Part shown: positions 9,434-16,227 of the stretch, piece after piece | How the letters are laid out: every line of letters begins with the position of its first letter | How positions within the stretch are numbered: the stretch's first letter is position 1 | Source: Nitrosovibrio tenuis | Lineage (GTDB): Bacteria > Pseudomonadota > Gammaproteobacteria > Burkholderiales > Nitrosomonadaceae | DNA length: 64,000 nucleotides | NCBI RefSeq assembly: GCF_900109785.1 | Contig: NZ_FOBH01000001.1 | Span: forward strand, 496,001 to 560,000 | Direction: 5' to 3' | The notes under the pieces: model-generated | What the model saw: the letters and a program-made list of their open reading frames with translations, nothing else | Database searches by the model: none | Told to the model about the DNA's origin: nothing | Made by a program: the position numbers and the translations under genes

Positions 9434-9636
9434 ATGGAAAATGGCCATAACAGCAAATTATTGGCTCAGCTGTTCGGTTGTATCCAAATTGTTATTAATT
9501 CCATTTGTGTTTCAGAAATTCCTTACTTTCGGAGGAATTTATGACAATCGTATGTTTGAAAAGTGTCTTTGAGAAGTTAACAAATTGCTGGAAGCGGGTG
9601 GATTTCATGAAGGTGCTGTCTCTGCGACCGGATTAG
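9434..9636 (+). other. Two overlapping short leader ORFs upstream of sbtA-2
   Basis: A 36-codon frame (9434-9544) ends in ATGA, where a second frame of 31 codons (9541-9636) starts behind GGAGG. The overlap would couple their translation. The DNA aligns with 5871-6018 before sbtA-1, but the reading frames are not conserved between the modules, which argues for decay or for a regulatory RNA and against two maintained proteins. Confidence 0.25.
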
Positions 9637-9958
9637 AAGATATGTGTTGTGAAGCGGGTCGGTACGAATCAGCTCAAAATTCATATAGGGGCATTCAAGA
9701 AACCGAATGATAGCCGCGTGGCTGTGCTTGCCGTTCACGAAAACTGCGGCGCTGGTGCTGTGAAACAAGTTTTTTTGCGAGAGCAGACGCCACCCGTTCT
9801 CTGGAGGCGAGTCAATCAAAAAATCATTTTCATCAGGCGTGTGCGGTCGGGAAGAAGCCAGGAAGAAGTTGAGGCAGGTCAATGCGTAATAAACCTGATT
9901 TATGCAATTAATGCTGGGGTGCAGTACATGTAAATAGAGTAATGCTGAGGGTAACGTT

Positions 9959-10087
9959 ATGAATAGCAACGTCAATTTGGGGGGAGAGAAAGTGCTTAAA
10001 CGCCACATGCAACACAAAAGAGGCTGGGACATAGCGCTGGCAAAATCGCGCAGATCCTTACAACAACTGATCAAAATAGGAGGATAA
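9959..10087 (+). CDS. Small basic protein or leader ORF directly upstream of sbtA-2
   Basis: This 42-codon frame (start MNSNVNLGGEK) has GAGGG 7 bases before its ATG. It stops 3 bases before the sbtA-2 start (TAA, GCG, ATG), and its last codons contain the sbtA-2 ribosome site GGAGG. The product would be rich in Lys, Arg and Gln with no recognised domain. The close spacing suggests translational coupling. No counterpart is seen before sbtA-1. Confidence 0.4.
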   Translation: MNSNVNLGGEKVLKRHMQHKRGWDIALAKSRRSLQQLIKIGG

Positions 10088-10090
10088 GCG

Positions 10091-11041
10091 ATGCCAACCA
10101 TACAACCTGTAGTGGGATTCTTCATATTGGGCGTTTTAGCTGGCGTACTGAAATCCGACCTCAAGATCCCCGAGGCCTTATACAAAAGCCTGAGCATTTT
10201 CCTGTTGATAGCCATTGGTTTCAAGGGTGGAGTATCGATGGCCAAGTACGAGATCATGGACGTACTGCCCATCGCCCTGTCGATGGTTGTGCTCGCGGCG
10301 CTGGTGCCGCTGACGGCCTATCCTATATTGAAGAAGCTGGGGAAATTTAGTCAGGCCGATTCCGGCGCTATTGCCGCCCACTACGGTTCGGTAAGCGCGG
10401 TAACCTTTGCCGTCGGCCTCGCCTTCCTGGAAGGTATCAAGGAGACGTCCGAAGGCTACATGGTCCTGATAATGGCGCTTATGGAGATACCGGCGCTGGT
10501 TACGGGGACGGTGCTGGCGCGCATGGGTGCCAAGGGCACTACCCAGTGGGGCAAATTGTTGCACGAGATACTGACCGGCACGAGTATTTTTCTGATGGTC
10601 GGCGGCGTTATCATCGGTTACTACGCCGGAATGGTAAAACTTGTCGCGCCGCTGGATAAGATGTACATGGACCTGTTCATGGGCGTGCTGTCGCTCTTCC
10701 TGCTGGAAATGGGCTTGCTGGCATCGGCGCGGTTGTCGGCGATCAGGGCGAAAGGCCCGTTCCTGCTCGTGTTCGGCATACTGTTCCCGTTAACAGCGGG
10801 GTTCTTTGGCGCATTCCTGGGCGCCGCATTCGGTTTATCTACGGGCGGTACCATGATGCTGGCTGTTCTGTATGCAAGTTGTTCCTACATCGCGGCTCCC
10901 GCAGCCATGCGCATCGCGGTGCCAGAAGCGGATCCGGCGGTATCGATCGGTGCGTCTCTAGGGGTTACCTTCCCATTTAACATCTTCATCGGAGTGCCGA
11001 TCTACTGGGAAATGGCGAAATGGTTTAAAGGCGTAGCATAG
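10091..11041 (+). CDS. sbtA: Sodium-dependent bicarbonate transporter SbtA, copy 2
   Basis: This is the second SbtA-family permease, 316 residues of hydrophobic helices. It has the half-site motifs GAIAAHYGSVSAVT and LYASCSYIAAPAAMRIAVPEADP aligned with copy 1. GGAGG sits 8 bases before the ATG. Divergence from copy 1 is spread over the loops and helices, which suggests an old duplication and possibly different affinity or pH optimum (inference). SbtB-2 follows after 153 bp. A motif-associated promoter is predicted about 840 bp upstream. Confidence 0.95.
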   Translation: MPTIQPVVGFFILGVLAGVLKSDLKIPEALYKSLSIFLLIAIGFKGGVSMAKYEIMDVLPIALSMVVLAALVPLTAYPILKKLGKFSQADSGAIAAHYGSVSAVTFAVGLAFLEGIKETSEGYMVLIMALMEIPALVTGTVLARMGAKGTTQWGKLLHEILTGTSIFLMVGGVIIGYYAGMVKLVAPLDKMYMDLFMGVLSLFLLEMGLLASARLSAIRAKGPFLLVFGILFPLTAGFFGAFLGAAFGLSTGGTMMLAVLYASCSYIAAPAAMRIAVPEADPAVSIGASLGVTFPFNIFIGVPIYWEMAKWFKGVA

Positions 11042-11194
11042 TCTCAGCGCAAAAAAAGATGGACGTACTATCATTACCAAGGTGGCATTAGTAAAGCACT
11101 TTCTGGGCTGATAGTACGTTTCGATAGGACGTTACATCAATAACAGGGCGCTGCGGTTATACGGCCCTCTCTTTAATTATTCTCGGGGAAAACC

Positions 11195-11512
11195 ATGAAT
11201 TCTACGATAGCAATGAAACGGATGGAGATCGTAATTGATGAGGAAAAGCTCGAAGAACTGATAGCTCTGTTGCGTGAAATTGGCGTGCGTGGCTACACGT
11301 TCATCAAGTCAGCTGGCGGTCTCGGTTCGCGTGGGTCGCGACGCCCTGACGATATCTTTTTTGAGGAGACTAATGCCTTGTTGATTCTCGCATGCCTGGA
11401 ACCTACAGCACAGAAGGTGATTAATGCACTTCGCCCCAAACTAAAAGATTTTGGAGGCATGTGCCTAATCTCGGACTGTTCCTGGGTTGAAGGGCCAGCG
11501 GCTTCATATTAA
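11195..11512 (+). CDS. sbtB: PII-like SbtB regulator, copy 2
   Basis: The 105-residue PII-like protein begins MNSTIAMKRMEIVIDEE and carries the T-loop region GGLGSRGSRRPDD and the end KLKDFGGMCLISDCSWVEG, parallel to SbtB-1. In related systems the protein binds AMP, ADP, ATP or cAMP and blocks SbtA when energy or carbon status demands. A clear terminator hairpin follows at 11581, separating sbtAB-2 from the HTH gene. Confidence 0.93.
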   Translation: MNSTIAMKRMEIVIDEEKLEELIALLREIGVRGYTFIKSAGGLGSRGSRRPDDIFFEETNALLILACLEPTAQKVINALRPKLKDFGGMCLISDCSWVEGPAASY

Positions 11513-11580
11513 ACCTGACTTGGATTTTGCGAAGTTACTCATGTGTTTCGGGCATATTTTCTCACTACTCAGCCATTAAC

Positions 11581-11619
11581 CCTGGACACATCTCCTACCT
11601 AACTGGGTCCAGGTTTTTT
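11581..11619 (+). terminator. Rho-independent terminator after sbtB-2
   Basis: CCTGGAC (11581-11587) pairs with GTCCAGG (11607-11613) and is followed by six T. The loop is long (19 bases), so strength is moderate. Confidence 0.65.
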
Positions 11620-11805
11620 GGCAGCACGCTTATAGTCGTGTTTGCTGGGCTTACGCACTATTTGAGAGGTTGATCATGTTACAACACAGAGTTTTTCGAA
11701 TTATATGTTGGGCCGCACCGCGATCCTGCTGATGGCTGGCCTAAGCGGTTATCCGGGGTTCATTACCTAAAATTATTTGATTTAATTGATTTATTTGAGA
11801 GTGAT

Positions 11806-12297
11806 ATGGCAAGACCTGCGACGGGACGGGAGTTTGTTGAGGCTGCGAAGGAGAGGATCGCATCAGCCAAAACGGTTGACGCGTTGCGTGCTGCACAAGC
11901 ATTACTCCTGCCGCTGGAATTTGGGCTATCGCTGGAACAGACGGCTACGATCATTGGATTATCCAAGAGCCGTACCGGAAAACTGCGGACGCGGTTCCAG
12001 CGTATCGAAATCGGCACAGAACAGGTAAAGACAAAAAAGGGCCTTCGGAATCATGCGCGGATGAGCCTTGACGAAGAGGTAACGTTTCTTGCGCCGTTCG
12101 TCAGCGAAGCAAAAGATACGGGTATTCTTCCTATACCCCAATTAAAGGCTGAGCTTGAAAGGCGGGTAGGAAGACAAGTGTCAACTTCAACGGTTTATCA
12201 ATTGCTTCGGCGCCATGGGTTCTCGAAACTTACGCAACATTCTAAAACGGACGCAATGGTCACGCAAGCATGGGAAAGAATGAATCAGAAGAAATAA
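11806..12297 (+). CDS. Double helix-turn-helix protein, copy 2
   Basis: The 163 residues have the same two-HTH layout as the protein at 7819-8316 and no catalytic domain. The DNA of the first 220 bases is about 90% or more identical to copy 1 by eye, while the C-terminal third has diverged (LRRHGFSKLTQHSKTD against LRRHGLSRLAQHPQTT). It lies behind the sbtB-2 terminator, so it may have its own promoter. Repeated linkage to sbtAB makes it a candidate regulator of the Ci genes, but a transposase relic remains possible. Confidence 0.8.
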   Translation: MARPATGREFVEAAKERIASAKTVDALRAAQALLLPLEFGLSLEQTATIIGLSKSRTGKLRTRFQRIEIGTEQVKTKKGLRNHARMSLDEEVTFLAPFVSEAKDTGILPIPQLKAELERRVGRQVSTSTVYQLLRRHGFSKLTQHSKTDAMVTQAWERMNQKK

Positions 12298-12942
12298 TCA
12301 CGGTAAAACTTATGCTGGATATATTCGAACACCTGGTAAAAAAACAGGGTTATCTGATCTATTGAGGCTTTTTTCGCCTCCTGACACTGGACCAAGTGGT
12401 TAGCGGCACAAACTAAGCGTTGGTACAATTGCTGGTTTTTAATTCAATCGGGGCAGCGCAAGACTTATCGCTGCCCTGCCTACTTCCTTTTCCTTTTCCT
12501 TTTCCTTTTCCTTTCTTTCTCTTTCTCCTGCTCTTTTCTTTCTTCTCCCTTTTTTACTTTAGAAAGATTGAGAGTGTTGGCCATAAAGTACGGACAATTG
12601 TCCGGCTGAAGCGATCCTTAGGCGCATTTGCTCGATAGTGCGTTATTCACTCATGTCGCATGCTCGACTAGCGATGGCCTCCGACCGCGTTTATTTCCGC
12701 CCCGCATATTAGTTAGCGCACGTGTAAGTGGAAACCCATTTCATATCAGTTATTACCATTTTTACAGCGCTGCCCATAATTTTACATAAACTTCACATTC
12801 GTGATGAAATTGGCTTATGCATCTAATACCCGTAATAGTAAGCATAATAATTATAAGTCTATGTTTAAAGAGCGACAAAATAAGGAAATTTTAGATTTAT
12901 ATAAGACACAGGGAAAATCAAATGTGAAGATAATTTAAAGTA
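12298..12942. other. Non-coding region before the sulP promoter
   Basis: No gene is supported. A weak hairpin GAGGC/GCCTC with a T-rich loop lies at 12364-12380 after the HTH gene. A pyrimidine-rich stretch with hexamer repeats follows (12486-12550). The last part is AT-rich and contains TGTGAAG (12923) facing CTTCACA (12943), an inverted pair next to motif copy 7. Confidence 0.45.
12486..12513 (+). repeat. CCTTTT hexanucleotide tandem repeat
   Basis: Four and a half perfect CCTTTT units are followed by an imperfect CTTTCT pyrimidine tract to about 12550. It lies 400-450 bp upstream of the sulP motif in a gene-free region. The tract could vary by slippage. Confidence 0.8.
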
Positions 12943-12984
12943 CTTCACAAAAACTTGACAATTAATATACATAATCTTCACATA
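12943..12984 (+). promoter_or_regulatory. Phased TCAC motif, copy 7, with putative sulP promoter
   Basis: CTTCACAAA, TTGACA in place of ATCACG, and CTTCACAT with cores at 12945, 12956 (TGAC) and 12978. Ten bases after the third TTCACA is TGTTATGTT (12990-12998), an extended -10-like element in the same place as before both sbtA genes. The predicted leader to sulP is about 250 nt. Confidence 0.65.
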
Positions 12985-13050
12985 TCCGATGTTATGTTAG
13001 CGCCGTCTTTAAAGCCAAAGAAAATAACTGATGAGTAACCACCGTGATTC

Positions 13051-13245
13051 GTGGCAGAAACCATTGCCAGACTGTTACACGGCACCTCTATCTACATGGC
13101 CGAAGACGAGCTTCTAAAGTAACTTGAAGTCGCTTTCGGTGTATCCGTTTTCCAGTATGCGGCGAAAGCAGGCAAAGGACGAGGCGTCACCGAAAGCATT
13201 ACCGTGCCGGGTATTCTCCATAAATCTTATTCGTTAAATTTTTAA
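13051..13245 (+). pseudogene. Possible decayed small reading frame upstream of sulP
   Basis: From a GTG at 13051 the frame reads VAETIARLLHGTSIYMAEDE, reaches one in-frame TAA at about 13120, and continues LEVAFGVSVFQYAAKAGKG to a stop at 13245, just before the sulP ribosome site. The residue mix looks protein-like on both sides of the stop. I do not recognise the family. It could equally be leader RNA. Confidence 0.3.
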
Positions 13246-13258
13246 AAGGAAGATAGGT

Positions 13259-14602
13259 ATGAGCTCACATACTTCAGATAAGTCGCTTCCCACGGATGAT
13301 CACGGGTCCAGCGGAACAGCGGCACCGGTCGTCGCTCCTGGATCGGCCGGGTTCCAGGCAAAGTATATTGCCCGAGACCTGCAGGCGGGGATTATATGCG
13401 GAGCCATGGCCATCCCCCTCTCAACGGGGATCGCGATGATGTCGGAATATCCCATCAAGGTGGCGCTGGCAACGGTGGTTTTTGCCTGTTTCATCGGATG
13501 GGTTAATGCCTTCTTCCGGCCGGGCAACTATATCGGTGTGCCAGGGGTGGCGGCCGGCCTGGCGCCCGCCTTGGCTTTGGGCGTTCACAGCTTCGGCATC
13601 GAAAACATGGCATTTGCCATTTTCCTGACATCTGCCATGCAGGCAGTGGTGTGGAAATACAACTGGCAGCGGTATATCCTGCTGGCTGTTCCGGCGTATC
13701 TCGTCGAGGGGTTGCTGGCAGGAGTCGGTTTAAAGATTGCGCTTAAGTTTATGACGTTTACTTATGAGATCCCTGCGGATCAGGAGACGGCTGACGCATT
13801 CTGGAATGGCGCCCGTGTACAGATGGTCCTCATATCGCTGGCCGGATTTGCCATGTTCGTGTATCTGTTTTCCAGGTTCAAGAACTCGAAACCCGCAATT
13901 CCATACTTTCTGCTGATCGGCGCAAGCATAATCGTAGCCCAATTCATAACCGTCCCCATGCTGCACGTGGATGATGTGGAGCTTAAGCTTGCCCTCCCGA
14001 TACCACACGTAGAAGATGCCATGACCTGGGTATATCTCATCGGCTTCTGCGCGATGCTTGCGACCATCGATGTGATCGAGCAGGTCATGAGCAATGCCGC
14101 CATCGAAAAAATAGACCCATTGGGCCGCAAATGCAACACCAACAACAGCCTGCTTGCCATCTGGATAGCCAATATGGGTTCGAGCTTCTTTGGAGGCATG
14201 ACCAATCTCGATGGTCTGGCTAAAAGCACGACCAACAAGCTTGCCGGGGCTTATACAAAATTCTCCAATCTCGTCGTAGGGTCTGTCATCCTCTTCTTCG
14301 TGATCAATTCACACTACCTCGAGTACCTGCCGAAATTTTCGCTGGCTGCAATCATGATTTTCTCGGGCTGGAAAATGATCATGGGTCTGTGGCACGTCGC
14401 CCACTACGGGCAATATGCATTGATTCTTGCCACGGTTACCGGCCTGCTGGTATTCAAGATCGGCATTTTCGAAGGGATGATCGTCGCCTTGGCGGTGCAC
14501 GGGCTTGTCAACTATCTCGTCTTTAACCAGGCCGGAAAAATTCCAAGCAAAGTCATCATCAAAAAGTATTTCGAGAAATTCTCGGGTGGCGGGGTCGACT
14601 GA
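13259..14602 (+). CDS. SulP-family anion permease without STAS domain, likely bicarbonate transporter
   Basis: The 447-residue inner-membrane transporter is of the SulP (SLC26) family, whose bacterial members include the bicarbonate carrier BicA. After a polar start of about 35 residues come helices with the family pieces AGIICGAMAIPLSTGIAMM, NYIGVPGVAAGLAPALALG and NMGSSFFGGMTNLDG. The protein ends soon after the last helix (KVIIKKYFEKF), so the cytoplasmic STAS domain usual for the family is missing. AAGGAAGATAGG before the ATG is a good ribosome site. A UspA-type gene follows after 80 bp. Bicarbonate as substrate is inferred from the Ci context; sulfate or another anion cannot be excluded. 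Confidence 0.88.
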   Translation: MSSHTSDKSLPTDDHGSSGTAAPVVAPGSAGFQAKYIARDLQAGIICGAMAIPLSTGIAMMSEYPIKVALATVVFACFIGWVNAFFRPGNYIGVPGVAAGLAPALALGVHSFGIENMAFAIFLTSAMQAVVWKYNWQRYILLAVPAYLVEGLLAGVGLKIALKFMTFTYEIPADQETADAFWNGARVQMVLISLAGFAMFVYLFSRFKNSKPAIPYFLLIGASIIVAQFITVPMLHVDDVELKLALPIPHVEDAMTWVYLIGFCAMLATIDVIEQVMSNAAIEKIDPLGRKCNTNNSLLAIWIANMGSSFFGGMTNLDGLAKSTTNKLAGAYTKFSNLVVGSVILFFVINSHYLEYLPKFSLAAIMIFSGWKMIMGLWHVAHYGQYALILATVTGLLVFKIGIFEGMIVALAVHGLVNYLVFNQAGKIPSKVIIKKYFEKFSGGGVD

Positions 14603-14682
14603 GCAGGTCATTCAAAGGACGGCGGGCGGACTAGCACATCCGCTCGTCGGATATAGTGGATCGTCTACAAACAGGAGTTCGT

Positions 14683-15099
14683 ATGTACAGGAAGGTCATG
14701 GTAGCAATCGGCAGCGATGAAACCTCACCATTCGCTCTACAGGAGGCTCTGCATATAGCTTCAACCGACGGCGCCCAGCTATGCATAGTACATGCTGCGG
14801 CCAAAGCGGATGACGAAGAAAATAAAAATCAGCGAGCCGGGGCGGACCTGCTGGGGCAGGCCGCGTCGGCGGCAAGTGCCGTACCGCGGGTTGAAACCCG
14901 CTTGCTGAATTCCGACGGAGTATACGGCTTGAACGGGATAGCCGAAGTTATCGCAAATGCTGCTGCCGAGTGGGGAGCCGAGTTACTCGTGGTGGGTACA
15001 AAAGGGCGCCGTGGGCTGGAACGCCTGGTCATCGGTTCGGTGGCGGAGAAGTTGGTGCAAACGGTTGAAATTTCAATTTTGCTCGTTCGCCCGCATTAG
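14683..15099 (+). CDS. Universal stress protein, UspA family, ATP-binding type
   Basis: The 138-residue cytosolic protein starts MYRKVMVAIGSDETS, chosen because AGGAG sits 5 bases ahead; an in-frame GTG lies 27 bases upstream. It contains the ATP-binding pattern G-2x-G-9x-GS (GTKGRR...VIGSVAEKL) near the C-terminus. Behind a STAS-less SulP permease it may act as the nucleotide-sensing partner of the transporter, in parallel with SbtA/SbtB; that is inference. A partial copy of its 3' end lies at 15638-15706. Confidence 0.9.
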   Translation: MYRKVMVAIGSDETSPFALQEALHIASTDGAQLCIVHAAAKADDEENKNQRAGADLLGQAASAASAVPRVETRLLNSDGVYGLNGIAEVIANAAAEWGAELLVVGTKGRRGLERLVIGSVAEKLVQTVEISILLVRPH

Positions 15100-15123
15100 T
15101 TCATCGGCCTAAAAAATTTGCGC

Positions 15124-15167
15124 ATAATGTTAAGAATATGTGTACTAAATGTAAAATACTTGTGAAG
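15124..15167 (-). promoter_or_regulatory. Phased TCAC motif, copy 8 (degenerate, reversed)
   Basis: Read on the minus strand it is CTTCACAAG, TTTACA and TTAACA with cores 11 and 22 bp apart. It overlaps the start of copy 9 region and lies just behind the usp gene. No extended -10 follows. Confidence 0.5.
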
Positions 15168-15208
15168 TTGTGAAGAATATGTATAATATTTGTTAAGTAA
15201 TTGTGATC
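15165..15208 (-). promoter_or_regulatory. Phased TCAC motif, copy 9 (reversed)
   Basis: On the minus strand it is GATCACAAT, CTTAACA and TTCTTCACAA, with cores at + positions 15203, 15192 and 15170. The spacing is again 11 and 22 bp. It lies about 100 bp before the small gene at 15310, in the orientation opposite to that gene. Confidence 0.55.
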
Positions 15209-15309
15209 TGTATGTCAGCTAGGTTCTATTAATAAATTCTAAGCTGCTCAGGGCACTCTTATAGTTAGCGTGAAATTCCTTAAACAATATTCTTTTCAGG
15301 AGTCATTCC

Positions 15310-15525
15310 GTGAAAACTACTCATCGTATCTCCGCTTTAATATTGAATTTGAGTCTTCTCCTGCTATGGGCGGTTCCCATTCTCGCATCGCGGGAAATCA
15401 ATGCTGGGTGGCTGGCTATAGACTTCGGCATCGTGGCTAGTACTTACCTGATGCTCGCTTACCCCAATCTTTTCAGCTTCATACCGCGTCGCAATAAGCA
15501 GATTTTAAGCCGTGCCATGGCGTAA
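15310..15525 (+). CDS. Small two-helix membrane protein of unknown function
   Basis: The 71-residue protein begins at GTG with CAGGAG 7 bases ahead. Two hydrophobic stretches are visible (about residues 8-26 and 34-56: SALILNLSLLLLWAVPILA and WLAIDFGIVASTYLMLAY), followed by a basic tail RRNKQILSR. I do not recognise the family. Its place between motif copies 8-10 suggests control together with the Ci genes. Confidence 0.6.
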   Translation: MKTTHRISALILNLSLLLLWAVPILASREINAGWLAIDFGIVASTYLMLAYPNLFSFIPRRNKQILSRAMA

Positions 15526-15637
15526 AAACGAGCCTTTCGGGGGGGGGCGGGAAAGCAAAACGGGTCTATCCAGTCTACCCGCCCCACATCTTCTGCACGG
15601 TATATTGAAGAATGATTCCGACTCCAGTGAAAGACGC

Positions 15638-15706
15638 AATAAATTTATATCAGAGAAGCTCGTGCATACGGTTGATATTTTAATTCCACTTATTCGCTCA
15701 CACTAA
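15638..15706 (+). pseudogene. Fragment of a second UspA gene (3' end only)
   Basis: The frame FISEKLVHTVDILIPLIRSH ending at 15706 closely matches the last residues of the UspA protein at 14683-15099 (VAEKLVQTVEISILLVRPH). The sequence after the stop also matches (a CAAAAAAATTTTGC-like tract followed by a phased motif). So the 3' end of usp plus its downstream motif was duplicated, and the rest of the copy is lost. Confidence 0.7.
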
Positions 15707-15727
15707 ATCTCAAAAAAATTTTGCCTA

Positions 15728-15770
15728 TTATGTGAAGAATATGTGTATAAAACATAAAGAAACTGTGAAG
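15728..15770 (-). promoter_or_regulatory. Phased TCAC motif, copy 10 (reversed)
   Basis: On the minus strand the first CTTCACAG and the third TTCTTCACAT have cores exactly 33 bp apart (+ positions 15765 and 15732); the middle block is degenerate (TTAT). It sits directly before the gene at 15799 and is the duplicate of copy 8/9 downstream of usp. Confidence 0.5.
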
Positions 15771-15798
15771 TTGTGAAAATATATTGATGTACTATCAC

Positions 15799-16227
15799 AT
15801 GAAAATCAATTTGGTCAAAGCGCTGCTACTCAGTAGTGCCATATTCGCCGGGCTCCCGGTTCTTGCGCAACAATCCGCAACGACAGTCTCTTCCAAGATC
15901 GATGTTCTGTGCATACAAAGCGCCATCGATACTCGTGATACCACGTTGGCTAATATGGTTAGCGACTGGTCATCGTCGACAAAAAATGCTCTGGAAGCGC
16001 GGCGTGACGCGCTGAAGGGTAGTTGGAGCATAAGCGATTATAAAACCCGACGGCTTGCGCAACGGAAGGCATGGAGCGATTACCGCAAAGTCCTGCGCAG
16101 TGCAAATACCACCAAAACAAAAGAGCGGAGCCGTACATGGAAAAAATTCGAGCACGACCGCAGACAATGTGAGGGAGCCTATTCTCCCGAGATGACAACG
16201 GGCAGCACTTATGACGCACATCTTTAG
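15799..16227 (+). CDS. Exported protein of unknown function
   Basis: The 142-residue product begins MKINLVKALLLSSAIFAG, a typical signal peptide with likely cleavage near VLAQQ (residues 23-25). The mature part is charged and mostly helical (RRDALKGSWSISDYKTRRLA, KERSRTWKKFEHDRR), with two cysteines (CIQS and RRQCEG) that could pair. In-frame starts upstream (TTG 15784, ATG 15787) would add a few residues. I do not recognise the family. It follows motif copy 10. Confidence 0.65.
   Translation: MKINLVKALLLSSAIFAGLPVLAQQSATTVSSKIDVLCIQSAIDTRDTTLANMVSDWSSSTKNALEARRDALKGSWSISDYKTRRLAQRKAWSDYRKVLRSANTTKTKERSRTWKKFEHDRRQCEGAYSPEMTTGSTYDAHL

Noticed and set aside
9577-10272. 231-codon minus-strand frame overlapping the sbtA-2 start
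   Set aside because: It runs antisense into the well-supported sbtA-2 gene and lacks domain features.
12420-12638. Frame encoding a Phe/Pro-Phe repeat
   Set aside because: It is the translation of the CCTTTT pyrimidine repeat and has no start context.
12776-12820. Possible eleventh phased motif around CTTCACATT
   Set aside because: Only the third block is present; the positions 22 and 33 bp upstream do not carry TCAC-like cores.
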